64,000 nt of DNA. Source: Roseibium alexandrii DFL-11. GTDB lineage: Bacteria; Pseudomonadota; Alphaproteobacteria; Rhizobiales; Stappiaceae. The stretch covers positions 4,749,703 to 4,813,702 of the forward strand of contig NZ_CM011002.1 of NCBI RefSeq assembly GCF_000158095.2, given 5' to 3'. The notes beneath the pieces are model-generated. The model was not told where the DNA came from, did no database searches, and saw only the letters and a program-made list of their open reading frames with translations. The position numbers and the translations under genes were made by a program. Below, piece after piece: positions 24,949-33,713 of this stretch; positions within the stretch are counted from its first letter, which is position 1, and each line of letters starts with the position of its first letter.

Positions 24949-25943
24949 TCAGATCGGTCAAGAGCTGCCGTCGATTCCCGCATGACGAGATCACCGGAGA
25001 TTTCTTCGTCTCCGGTGGCTTTTGCGGGTTCAAAGATCCGATCGATCACGGAGCGTGCCAAGGCAGCGGTCGGCTGGCGGATGGTCGTCAGCCTTGGGAC
25101 GACAAGAGCTGCCAGCGAGATGTCGTCGAAACCGGTAACGGACAGGTCACCAGGGACATCTAGTTTCAAGTCACGTGCGGCTCGCAAGACACCAATCGCT
25201 TGCTGATCACTGGCTGCGGCAATTGCGGTTGGACGATCATCACTGTCGGCTGTTTCTGCTAGTAACTTCCGGCAGACCTCTTCACCTGAATCATAATCGA
25301 ACTGGCCTGCGTGGATTGTCAGTTTGATCGGATCATCAGGTCTTGAGAGTGTCTTTATCCGGGTAACAAATCCTTCGCGGCGGCGGCGGGCTACATCCAT
25401 GGTGTCCGGTCCGGCGATATAGGCAATCCGCCGATGGCCAAGCTGATGGAGATGATCTGCAATCTGGCCCGATCCGTCGAAATGGTTTGTGCTGACCAGT
25501 GCATGGTCACCAAGTCGGCGGTCAAGCGACACGATTGGAACATCGGCTTCGTAAGGATGGTTGCTGTCTGATGTTGCGACAACGATGACACCGCGCACGG
25601 AGCGGTCCAGCAAGGCCGCGATCTGGATCTTTTCGGTCTCCAGATCATCATCCGAATTTGCCAGCATAACCGAATGGCTGCGGCTGGCGGCTTCCTTTTC
25701 GATATCCTTGGCAAGTTGCGCAAAGAACGGGTTGGTAATATCCGGAACCACCAGTCCGATGACATCGATACTGTTTGTGCGCAGTGCCCTGGCTGCTAAA
25801 TTGGGCTTGTAGCCAAGCTCGTCCATGGCTGCCTGCACCCGCAGTTTGAGCGGCTGTTTGACCGTATCGTTTTTGGAGAGGACCCTGGAAACCGTCCCGA
25901 CCGACACATCGGCTTTGCGCGCGACATCCTTTATGGTCGGCAT
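24945..25943 (-). CDS. rbsR: LacI family regulator of the ribose-type operon
   Basis: This 332-residue LacI/GalR regulator has an N-terminal helix-turn-helix and hinge (TIKDVARKADVSVGTVSRVL and the LRTNSIDVIGLVVPDITNPFF linker into the sugar-binding core). The frame opens upstream at 26126 but ATG 25943 gives the canonical start. It is the last gene of the minus-strand rbs unit, 79 bp after the kinase. LacI palindromes lie before rbsB (30701-30734). The ligand should be ribose or its phosphate if the operon is truly for ribose. Confidence 0.85.
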   Translation of the reverse strand: MPTIKDVARKADVSVGTVSRVLSKNDTVKQPLKLRVQAAMDELGYKPNLAARALRTNSIDVIGLVVPDITNPFFAQLAKDIEKEAASRSHSVMLANSDDDLETEKIQIAALLDRSVRGVIVVATSDSNHPYEADVPIVSLDRRLGDHALVSTNHFDGSGQIADHLHQLGHRRIAYIAGPDTMDVARRRREGFVTRIKTLSRPDDPIKLTIHAGQFDYDSGEEVCRKLLAETADSDDRPTAIAAASDQQAIGVLRAARDLKLDVPGDLSVTGFDDISLAALVVPRLTTIRQPTAALARSVIDRIFEPAKATGDEEISGDLVMRESTAALDRSD

Positions 25944-26022
25944 GGACAGGCTTCTCCCTAAATAGCTTAGCTGCAGCCAACTGCGGGCTGCTGTTCCTTT
26001 TACTGCCTCTTTCAGGCCAGCA

Positions 26023-26949
26023 CTACACCAGGTCGGGCGCGTAGAACCGGTCGACCTCGTCTCGGGTCGGCAGGGAAGCCGATGCACCCTTTCGGGTGGT
26101 TGCAAGGGCTGCTGCATGCATAGCAAATCGTATCGCGGACCGCATTAAGGCACCCTCTGAGAGCGCAGTTGCCAGCGCACCGTTAAAGCAATCCCCGGCG
26201 GCCACCGTGTCAATTGCGGTCACACTCGGAGCAGGTTCGACGCCGTCTTCATCCCCAAAGGACCAGGCGACGCCCTTTTCTCCGAGGGTAATGATCGCAC
26301 CGCTGAGACCGAAAGTGCGCAAGTGCCGCGCGCCGTCGCGGGCCTCTTCAAGCGTTTCTGGAGTTGCGCCCAGGATGGCACCAGCTTCACTTGCGTTCGG
26401 GGTCAGCACATCAAAAGCGGCAATCACATCCTTGGTCCAGGCAGGGTGAGGGGCTGGAGCCGGATCCATGATAACCAAAGCACCGCCACCGCGCGCGAGT
26501 TCCGCGGCTTTCAATGACGTTTCCAGGTTGATTTCGTTTTGAAGGAGGACGACACCGCTTTGGTTTAACTGGTTCGAATGCGGCCCAAGGTCTTCGGGCT
26601 GCATCTGACCATTGGCACCACTTGCCAGCCGGATGATGTTGTCGCCTTCTGGCCCAACATCGATGAATGCCATGCCCGTTCCGCAGTCGCGTTTTTCGAT
26701 CAGATCGGCGGTGACATTGAAGGCTGCAAGCTGATCCGCGGCGACGCGGCCAAAACCGTCTTCACCAACTGCGCCGATCATCGTCGCATTAGCACGGAGC
26801 TTGGTTGCTGCGACAGCCTGATTTGCGCCTTTGCCGCCCAATGTGTTGGCGGTTTCCCGGACCATTACGGTTTCACCGATTTTTGGCCAGCGATCGAGAT
26901 AGCTGAAGAGATCGATGTTTATGCTGCCAACGACAGTAACCGGCTTCAA
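26023..26949 (-). CDS. rbsK: Ribokinase family carbohydrate kinase
   Basis: This 308-residue PfkB-family kinase has the N-terminal GSINIDLF motif, the GGKGANQAVAA sugar-binding region and the C-terminal anion-hole motif DTVAAGDCFNGAL with the catalytic Asp. These match ribokinase, which phosphorylates ribose at C5. Translation starts at TTG 26949 behind GGAGCG. It follows the permease gene by 92 bp. A kinase for another pentose or a deoxyribose is possible. Confidence 0.87.
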   Translation of the reverse strand: MKPVTVVGSINIDLFSYLDRWPKIGETVMVRETANTLGGKGANQAVAATKLRANATMIGAVGEDGFGRVAADQLAAFNVTADLIEKRDCGTGMAFIDVGPEGDNIIRLASGANGQMQPEDLGPHSNQLNQSGVVLLQNEINLETSLKAAELARGGGALVIMDPAPAPHPAWTKDVIAAFDVLTPNASEAGAILGATPETLEEARDGARHLRTFGLSGAIITLGEKGVAWSFGDEDGVEPAPSVTAIDTVAAGDCFNGALATALSEGALMRSAIRFAMHAAALATTRKGASASLPTRDEVDRFYAPDLV

Positions 26950-27041
26950 AATTACGCTCCGCTCATAGGGTTCGGATTGTGTATACCGTACTATTTTGCC
27001 TCAGCGGAAGGTGTGTCCGCTGAGACTTTAAATATAGGTGA

Positions 27042-28040
27042 TCAAGTCGCGGCGTATTTGGCGCGGTAATGATCAAGGATGACTGCGAAGATGATGACCA
27101 CACCGGTGATCATCTGGCGCATGAAGTCGCTCAGTCCGATCAGGATCAAGCCGTTTGCGAGCACACCAATAATGAAAGCGCCGAGCAAAGTGCCGATTAC
27201 CGAACCCCGGCCGCCGCTCAAACTGGTGCCACCAATAATCACCGCAGCGATGGCATTCAGTTCAAAACCAATTCCTGCAATGGGGCTGGAGATGTTGAGA
27301 CGGGCCATATAGACAACAGCCGCGATGCCGGCCGTGAATCCGCAAATGGTGAAGGCAGCAATCTTGTAGCGGCGCACTGAATGCCCCGCCAGGCGCACGG
27401 CTTCTTCGTTGTTGCCAATCCCGTAAAGCAACCGCCCGAAGACTGTGAAGTTCAATACGAACCAAGCGACGAACACAAGGACCAGCGCCACCAGGAACAC
27501 AACAGGCACGCCATAGATCATGGCGGACCCGAATTCCTCAAAGGCATAGGGGAAGGAGTAGATTGTTTGTGCGTCGGAGACCTGCAGGGCGGCACCGCGG
27601 GCAATGTTCAACATGCCGAGAGTGATGATGAACGATGGCAGCGCCCAATAGGCGCTGATGGCGCCGTTGATGAACCCGCACAACACACCGGTCAGAGTTG
27701 CGGCAATGACCGCAAGTGCAATTGCCTCTGCCGGCCCAAAACCGGGCAGCGTGATGGCTTTGCCGGCAACGACCGCTGCGAACGCCATCACCGACCCGAC
27801 AGACAGGTCGATGCCGCCAATCAGAATGACAAAGGTCATGCCGACAGCGAGGACCAGATTGATGGTGATCTGCGTCAGGATGTTGGTGATGTTGTTCGGT
27901 GTCAGAAAGTGTTCGGTGAACACGGAAAAGAAAATGATCAGAGCCAGCAAGGCGAGACCGATGCCTGCGTTTTGCAAAACAGTCCGGACGGAAAATCTGG
28001 ATGGAGCCGGGAGCGTTTCGGTTGTTGTCTGGAGTGTCAT
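27042..28040 (-). CDS. rbsC: Ribose-type ABC transporter permease
   Basis: This 332-residue RbsC/XylH-type permease has about ten hydrophobic helices. It carries GGIDLSVGSVMAF near residue 80 and GGTSLSGGRGSVIGTLLGA near residue 275, both family hallmarks. Its ATG overlaps the rbsA stop (ATGA), so the two are co-translated. Confidence 0.92.
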   Translation of the reverse strand: MTLQTTTETLPAPSRFSVRTVLQNAGIGLALLALIIFFSVFTEHFLTPNNITNILTQITINLVLAVGMTFVILIGGIDLSVGSVMAFAAVVAGKAITLPGFGPAEAIALAVIAATLTGVLCGFINGAISAYWALPSFIITLGMLNIARGAALQVSDAQTIYSFPYAFEEFGSAMIYGVPVVFLVALVLVFVAWFVLNFTVFGRLLYGIGNNEEAVRLAGHSVRRYKIAAFTICGFTAGIAAVVYMARLNISSPIAGIGFELNAIAAVIIGGTSLSGGRGSVIGTLLGAFIIGVLANGLILIGLSDFMRQMITGVVIIFAVILDHYRAKYAAT

Positions 28041-29620
28041 TGGCTGTTTCCTCCGGCCAGTTCGGTTTGCCCGTAGGCCAATTTAAGGATGTTTTCTTCC
28101 GAGAAATCGGCCCGCTCGAGCGTACCCTGGATCTGATGTTCGGAAAGAACGAGGATGCGATCTGCCAGCGTCATGAGCTCCGGAAGTTCCGAGGAGACCA
28201 CCAACAGAGCTACTCCATTACGGGCCAGATCTTTCAGGATCGCGTAAATTTCAGCTTTTGCGCCAACATCGACGCCTCTGGTCGGCTCATCCAGCAACAA
28301 GACCTTTGGATCCCGTGCAAGCCATTTTGCCAGCACCACTTTTTGCTGGTTTCCGCCAGAAAGGCTTGAGGCCGGATCGGCCGTCTTCCCATACTTGAGT
28401 TTCAGCTTTTCGCCAGCCTCCATGGCCTGACGCCGTTCAGCTGCGAATTTGAGCAGACCGGATTGCGACACGGATTTCATATTCGCCAGCGAGACGTTGG
28501 CCGAGATCGGCATATCCAGGATCAGGCCTTCGTCCTTACGGTCTTCGGTTACAAAGCCAATCCCGGCAGCTATGGCATCGCCTGGGCCGGAAAACCGGGC
28601 AGTCTTGCCATCCCGTTGAACTTCTCCGGACCGGATTGCATCAATTCCGAAAATTCCGCGCAGGATCTCAGTGCGGCCCGCTCCCACTAGCCCGGCGATC
28701 CCGACGATCTCGCCATACTTCAAGTTAAAGGATACACCGGTGTCGGACGGATTGGCCTGAGTGCAGACATCTTGGACACTGAGTGCGACGGCGCCGAAGT
28801 CCTTTTGTTCGATGTCATGGGCCATTTCTCCGGCGAGCTGGCGGCCGACCATTCTTTGAACAATACCGTCCGGCGTGGTCTCGGCGATCAGGTCTGTCGC
28901 GATTGTGCGACCGTTCCGGAAGACTGTGACCCGGTCGCAAATCTCAAAAACTTCATCCAAGTGATGCGACACGAAAACGACAGTGACGCCGTCTGCCTTG
29001 ATCCGGGCGACAAGTTCGAAGAGACGCTTGGTTTCCCGTTCCGTCAGAGTGGCGGTCGGTTCGTCCAAGATCAAAATCTGGCTTTCGGACTGCAGTGCCC
29101 TCGCGATTTCAACAAGCTGCCGATGCGCGATGCCAAGACTACTCACGGGAGCTTTGACATCGATATCAGTCAGCCCGATGGCATCCAGCGCCTTGCGGGC
29201 GCGGGAGTTGAGTTCCTGCCGGTCCAGTAGGCCAAGCCGGTTGCGTGGCAACTTCTCGATCGAGATGTTTTCTGCGATGGACAGGTGCTCGAGGAGATTG
29301 AACTCCTGATGAACGACCTGCACGCCGTGTGCCTTGGCTTCGTGCGGAGACTGCGGGCGATATGTCTGACCGCCTAATGAAATTGCGCCGTGGTCATAAG
29401 GGAATACGCCAGACAGGATCTTTATTAGGGTGGACTTGCCAGCGCCATTTTCACCGACCAGCGCATGCACTTCTCCTTGTTCGAGGAAAAAGCTCACGCC
29501 GTCGAGGGCCTTCACGCCGCCGAAGTATTTCTTCAGTCCTTCAACCGATAGAAACGGTGTGGAATGCGCAGGGGCGTGCGCCGCGGTTTGCGTCGCTGCT
29601 ACCATGGTGCGTCCAGTCAT
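28037..29620 (-). CDS. rbsA: Ribose-type ABC transporter ATPase (two-domain)
   Basis: This 527-residue protein has two fused ATPase domains. The first carries Walker A GENGAGKST and Walker B LILDEPTA; the second has the degenerate loop GLVGAGRTEI, a functional SGGNQQKVVLAKWL signature and LLLDEPTRGVD. That is the standard sugar ABC arrangement. The start is uncertain: in-frame TTG 29656, ATG 29620 and ATG 29605 are all possible, and none has a strong ribosome site. Confidence 0.9.
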   Translation of the reverse strand: MTGRTMVAATQTAAHAPAHSTPFLSVEGLKKYFGGVKALDGVSFFLEQGEVHALVGENGAGKSTLIKILSGVFPYDHGAISLGGQTYRPQSPHEAKAHGVQVVHQEFNLLEHLSIAENISIEKLPRNRLGLLDRQELNSRARKALDAIGLTDIDVKAPVSSLGIAHRQLVEIARALQSESQILILDEPTATLTERETKRLFELVARIKADGVTVVFVSHHLDEVFEICDRVTVFRNGRTIATDLIAETTPDGIVQRMVGRQLAGEMAHDIEQKDFGAVALSVQDVCTQANPSDTGVSFNLKYGEIVGIAGLVGAGRTEILRGIFGIDAIRSGEVQRDGKTARFSGPGDAIAAGIGFVTEDRKDEGLILDMPISANVSLANMKSVSQSGLLKFAAERRQAMEAGEKLKLKYGKTADPASSLSGGNQQKVVLAKWLARDPKVLLLDEPTRGVDVGAKAEIYAILKDLARNGVALLVVSSELPELMTLADRILVLSEHQIQGTLERADFSEENILKLAYGQTELAGGNSQ

Positions 29621-29644
29621 ATCGTAATTGGAAGAGTTTGATTT

Positions 29645-29674
29645 GCCCCCGCTCAAGGCTGACCAAGCGGGGGC
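29645..29674 (-). other. Intercistronic stem-loop between rbsB and rbsA
   Basis: GCCCCCGCT at 29645-29653 and AGCGGGGGC at 29666-29674 form a perfect nine-pair stem with a 12-base loop and no T run. It probably protects the rbsB message or lowers rbsA read-through, and is the second of three such hairpins in the window. Confidence 0.6.
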
Positions 29675-29686
29675 ACTTGGGGCCGA

Positions 29687-30607
29687 TTATTGGGCGGCCA
29701 CCAATTCGATCGGGGTTCTGACCCAACCTTTGAGTTCGTCACCACCGCCTACGACTTCGAGCGCCAGATCAATGGCGTTTGCGGCCATGTCTGTTCCAAA
29801 CTGGTCGACAGTTGCCAGCATCCGGCCGTCTTCGATCATCGGACTGACAGCCGGGATGTTGTCGAAACCGACAACCATGATGTCGGAGCGGCCAGCGCTT
29901 TCAAGTGCCTTTACCACGCCGATGGCCATGGAATCGTTGGCTGCCATTACACCCTGGATGTCCGGGTGTGCGGTCAGCATGTTGGAGAAGACCGTGTTGG
30001 CTTCTTCTGTTTCCCAATGCGCGGTGCGGCTGTCGAGAAGGTCGAGTTTGTACTCGGCGACAGAGTCTTCAAAACCCATGCGGCGCTGGTTTGCATTGTC
30101 CGCGCCCGGATTGCCCTCGATGATGACGACCTTGCCGCCTTCGCCGAGTTTTTTGCCCAGTGCATCACCGGCAAGTTTCGCACCACCGCGATTGTCCGGT
30201 CCCACAAAGGCCAGCTCGATGCCCTGTTGTTTCTTGGCATCTTCATCAAGGGCCACGTCGAAGTTGACCACAACAATGCCCGCTTCCATCGCCTTCTTCA
30301 GCGGACGCACCATGGCACGGCTGTCGGCCGGGGCGACCACGATCGCTTCTACGCCCTGCGTGATGAAGTTCTCGACGGCGTTGATCTGGCTCTCGAAGTC
30401 GGTTTCGTTCTGCATGCCGACGGCCAGAAGTTCATAGTCGCCGCGCTGTTCCTGGTGAGCTTCAGCACCTGCCATCATGTTTTGAAAGAACTCGTTAGCG
30501 AGCGATTTCATGATGAGGCCGACTTTCGGCTTGTCATCCGCCATGGCGGTGCCAGCAAGCAAAGCGAGACCGGTCGCTGCGGCTGCAGCGAGCTTGAATA
30601 TCTTCAT
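29687..30607 (-). CDS. rbsB: Ribose-type ABC transporter substrate-binding protein
   Basis: This 306-residue periplasmic receptor has a signal peptide of 23 residues ending TAMA. It follows the RbsB fold, with KVGLIMKSLANEFFQNM, ITQGVEAIVVAPADS and GVMAANDSMAIGVVKAL. It leads the minus-strand operon rbsB-A-C-K-R, with a GGGAGGAAATA ribosome site. The sugar specificity (ribose or a close relative) is inferred from the kinase. Confidence 0.9.
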   Translation of the reverse strand: MKIFKLAAAAATGLALLAGTAMADDKPKVGLIMKSLANEFFQNMMAGAEAHQEQRGDYELLAVGMQNETDFESQINAVENFITQGVEAIVVAPADSRAMVRPLKKAMEAGIVVVNFDVALDEDAKKQQGIELAFVGPDNRGGAKLAGDALGKKLGEGGKVVIIEGNPGADNANQRRMGFEDSVAEYKLDLLDSRTAHWETEEANTVFSNMLTAHPDIQGVMAANDSMAIGVVKALESAGRSDIMVVGFDNIPAVSPMIEDGRMLATVDQFGTDMAANAIDLALEVVGGGDELKGWVRTPIELVAAQ

Positions 30608-30700
30608 TATTTCCTCCCAAAGAAGACTGCCGTCCCTCTATCCAGATTGGCAGGTGAACAGGCTCATAAGTGAAAGCATGACTCCCGAAAGAGGTCAATA

Positions 30701-30712
30701 TGAAACGTTTCA
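30701..30712. promoter_or_regulatory. LacI-type operator palindrome 1
   Basis: TGAAACGTTTCA is a perfect 12-bp palindrome with the central CG step typical of LacI-family operators. It lies about 94 bp upstream of rbsB and is the best candidate site for the operon's own LacI regulator. Confidence 0.65.
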
Positions 30713-30714
30713 TT

Positions 30715-30734
30715 TTTTTGAATGCATTCAAAAA
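30715..30734. promoter_or_regulatory. Second palindrome, 20 bp, adjoining the first
   Basis: A perfect 20-bp palindrome is centred between 30724 and 30725, with core TGAATGCATTCA. It shares the TGAA-N4-TTCA pattern with palindrome 1 and lies 18 bp from it centre to centre, under two helical turns. It could be a second operator for the same regulator or serve the divergent bmpA promoter. Confidence 0.55.
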
Positions 30735-31045
30735 TCTGGTATCATGTTTCCTCTTTGAGGGACGCTCCAAACGTTCAGAAGTGCCTGATCCAAGGAGCGA
30801 AAATGAGTTTTCCAAATTGGATCTGTGTCGGTTGTTAAATTGGGAAAAGCAAAACATTTTACGGCTAAGGATTCGGAATTCTTCCCTGTCTAACCGTTCG
30901 GCACTCACCAGAACCGCACAAAAAAAGAGCTCGGTTTTTTGCCGTTTGTTCAAAAAAATTGCTCTTGTTGGCTCTGCTTAACTTGTGGGCACGCCGGATT
31001 TGTGATCATCTTTTGGGGTTAAAAAAGCACTCCAGGGGTTTCCAG

Positions 31046-32053
31046 ATGTTCACCGTTAAACCGTTTTCAAAGGTCCGCCGTGGCCTTTTGGCGGCTGCAA
31101 TGACTGTCACAGCCGTTGCCGCCATGCCGATGTCAGCTGCACAAGCAGCAGACCCAATCAAAGTTGCTGCGATCTACACCGTACCGGTCGAGCAGCAATG
31201 GGTGAGCCGTATTGATAAGGCGTTGAAAGCTGCCGAAGAGCGTGGCGACATCACCTACACCTTCTCTGAAAACGTTGCCAACACCGACTACGAACGGGTA
31301 ATGCGCGAGTACGCTGAGCAGGGCATGGACCTGGTCGTTGGGGAAGCGTTCGCTGTGGAGCGGGCCGCACGCAAGGTCGCCGCAGAGTATCCGGACACTG
31401 CGTTCCTGATGGGCTCTTCTTTCGGCCCGGGGAAGCCAAACTTTGCCGTTTTCGACAACTGGATCCATGAGCCGAGCTATCTGTCTGGCATGATCGCGGG
31501 CGCGACCACCGAAACCAATATTATCGGCATGGTCGGCGGGTACGCCATCCCGGAAGTGAATCGCCTGATGCACGCGTTTATGGACGGAGCGAAATCCGTG
31601 AACCCGGACGTGAAGTTCCTCGTGACCTTCATCAACTCCTGGTACGATCCGCCCAAGGCCAAGGAAGCCGCATTTGCGATGATCGATAAGGGCGCTGACA
31701 TCATGTACGCAGAGCGCTTTGGTGTTTCGGATGCGGCCAAGGAGAAAGGCCTTTTAGCAATCGGCAACGTGATCGACACATCAGCCGATTATCCCGGTAC
31801 CATCCTTTCCTCGGCCCTCTGGCACATGGAGCCGACCATTGACCGCGCCATCGGACTTGTAAAATCCGACAGTTTTGAACCGGCGGACTTTGGTCCGTAC
31901 AGTTTCATGAGCTATGGCGGCGGCAGCTTCATTGTTGATGAAAGCCTTGCGCCGACCGATGCCGTAGCTGCTGCAAAAGAAAAAGAACAGGAAATTCTTG
32001 ATGGCCTGTTCCGCGTCAATGTGAACGACAGCGAACCGAAATCCACGATGTAA
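31046..32053 (+). CDS. bmpA: BMP family nucleoside ABC transporter receptor
   Basis: This 335-residue periplasmic receptor of the BMP/PnrA family has a signal peptide of about 34 residues ending AQAA. Family segments are KVAAIYTVPVEQQWVSRI, the DLVVGEAFAVERAARKVA region and GMVGGYAIPEVNRLMHAF. Members bind purine nucleosides or related compounds. It starts at ATG 31046 within a longer frame. It is the first gene of a nucleoside import and salvage operon that includes a cytosine-deaminase-like enzyme. Confidence 0.9.
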   Translation: MFTVKPFSKVRRGLLAAAMTVTAVAAMPMSAAQAADPIKVAAIYTVPVEQQWVSRIDKALKAAEERGDITYTFSENVANTDYERVMREYAEQGMDLVVGEAFAVERAARKVAAEYPDTAFLMGSSFGPGKPNFAVFDNWIHEPSYLSGMIAGATTETNIIGMVGGYAIPEVNRLMHAFMDGAKSVNPDVKFLVTFINSWYDPPKAKEAAFAMIDKGADIMYAERFGVSDAAKEKGLLAIGNVIDTSADYPGTILSSALWHMEPTIDRAIGLVKSDSFEPADFGPYSFMSYGGGSFIVDESLAPTDAVAAAKEKEQEILDGLFRVNVNDSEPKSTM

Positions 32054-32072
32054 AAAGCGCCTGCTGTTCTAT

Positions 32073-32108
32073 CTGGCGGTCATTGGGCTCGACACCTTTG
32101 ACCGCCAG
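32073..32108 (+). other. Intercistronic stem-loop after bmpA
   Basis: CTGGCGGTCA at 32073-32082 pairs perfectly with TGACCGCCAG at 32099-32108 around a 16-base loop, with no T run. It is the third case here of a hairpin directly after an ABC receptor gene. Confidence 0.6.
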
Positions 32109-32165
32109 TGACCTGCCGATTTTCTCCCTTATCGGCCAAGAATTCAAAAACCACCGGAGGTTGGC

Positions 32166-33713
32166 ATGGCGCCGCCAGCAAATGATGCCCCCGTCCTGTT
32201 GCGGCTTGAAGGCATCAACAAGCGCTTTGGCGCGTTGACAGCCAACGGCGATGTGTCGCTGGACCTGAGACAAGGTGAAATCCTTGCACTTCTCGGAGAA
32301 AACGGTGCCGGCAAAACCACGCTGATGAACATCCTTTTTGGTCACTATGTGGCCGATGAAGGACAGGTTCTTGTTTTGGGGCCAGGTGGGGCTCTTGAGG
32401 AGTTGGAGCCAGGCTCTCCTCATGCCGCACTGGATGCTGGCATTGGAATGGTGCACCAGCATTTTACTCTTGCAGAAAACCTGAGCGCCTTCGACAATAT
32501 CCTGTTGGGCACAGAGGCTCTATCCGCCGTCAAGTCCGCCCGTTTGCCGGCACGCAAGAAGCTGGACGAGCTGATGGCAAGATCCGGATTGACGGTCAAT
32601 CTGGACACGCGCATTTCCAATCTCTCCGTCGGGGAAAAACAGCGCGTTGAGATCCTGAAAGCGCTTTATCGGGATGCAAGGGTTCTTGTACTTGATGAGC
32701 CGACCGCTGTTTTGACACCGCAAGAATCCGAGACGCTGTTTGCCACGTTGACGAAGCTTGTAGGCGATGGGCTCGGGATCATTTTTATTTCGCATAAGCT
32801 GGCAGAAGTGATGGCATCCTCCCACCGTGTTGCGGTCTTGCGGGGAGGCCGCAAGGTGGCGGATCTGCCGACAGAAGGCAGCTCGCAACGCGAATTGGCA
32901 GAACTCATGGTCGGGCACGAGATAACCGAAACTGTTCGGGTGCCGGGCTCGCCAGGCGGGCCGCTTTTGGTCCTGACCGGTGTTGCAGCGGGGCATGGTC
33001 GGGACGCAATCTCCGATGTTTCATTGAATTTACGAGCAGGTGAAATCCTTGGAATAGCCGGAGTGTCTGGGAATGGCCAAACCACGCTGGCACGGGTTAT
33101 CTCCGGTCTTGAGACGGTGTCGGCTGGCAAATTGATGCTGGAAGGCGATGAGCTTGGGCAAGTCTCTGCGCGGCAAATGATTGACATCGGTCTGGCTCGC
33201 ATACCCGAAGATCGCCATCATGACGGCATCGTGGGTGCGATGACCGTGTCTGAAAACCTTGCGATTGAGGCGATCCGCAAACCAGAAAATCAACGGTTCG
33301 GGATGCTCCGGTTTTCTGCTATGCGGGATCGGGCGAAGGGTCTTATCAAGGCCTATGACATTCGCTGCCAAAGCGAGGCAAGTCCGGCCCGGCTGCTGTC
33401 TGGCGGTAATATCCAGAAAATCGTTCTGGCGAGAACGCTCGAAACGGAGCCCAAGGTCGTGCTCGCCGCCCAGCCGTCGCGCGGGCTTGATGTCGGAGCG
33501 ACGTCCGACGTTCACAAACGCCTGCTTGCAGCACGTGCTCGCGGTGCGGGTGTCATTCTCATTTCTGAAGATCTGGATGAACTCATGCGTCTTTCCGACC
33601 GCATTGCCGTCATTCATCGCGGCCATCTTTCACAAGCAGAACCAACGGAAGACCTCGATCGCGGCAAGCTCGGTCTGCGCATGGCTGGGCACGACGGGGA
33701 AGAAGCTGCATGA
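32166..33713 (+). CDS. Nucleoside ABC transporter ATPase (two-domain)
   Basis: This 515-residue protein has two fused ATPase domains of the BMP-associated (NupA/YufO) type. The N-domain has Walker A GENGAGKTT, signature LSVGEKQRVEILKAL and Walker B LVLDEPTAVL. The C-domain has a divergent loop GVSGNGQTT and an LSGGNIQKIVLARTL signature, but its Walker B region reads VVLAAQPSRGLD, lacking the catalytic acidic pair. So only the first site is likely to hydrolyse ATP efficiently, as usual for this family. It overlaps the permease gene by four bases. Confidence 0.92.
   Translation: MAPPANDAPVLLRLEGINKRFGALTANGDVSLDLRQGEILALLGENGAGKTTLMNILFGHYVADEGQVLVLGPGGALEELEPGSPHAALDAGIGMVHQHFTLAENLSAFDNILLGTEALSAVKSARLPARKKLDELMARSGLTVNLDTRISNLSVGEKQRVEILKALYRDARVLVLDEPTAVLTPQESETLFATLTKLVGDGLGIIFISHKLAEVMASSHRVAVLRGGRKVADLPTEGSSQRELAELMVGHEITETVRVPGSPGGPLLVLTGVAAGHGRDAISDVSLNLRAGEILGIAGVSGNGQTTLARVISGLETVSAGKLMLEGDELGQVSARQMIDIGLARIPEDRHHDGIVGAMTVSENLAIEAIRKPENQRFGMLRFSAMRDRAKGLIKAYDIRCQSEASPARLLSGGNIQKIVLARTLETEPKVVLAAQPSRGLDVGATSDVHKRLLAARARGAGVILISEDLDELMRLSDRIAVIHRGHLSQAEPTEDLDRGKLGLRMAGHDGEEAA

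Larger units (their letters stand above)
30608..31045. other. AT-rich divergent promoter region rbsB / bmpA
   Basis: This 438-bp region has no credible gene. It holds two tandem palindromes (30701-30734) and a long AT-rich zone up to 30990 that should contain the promoters for both operons. Composition is visibly more AT-rich than the neighbours. Confidence 0.6.
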
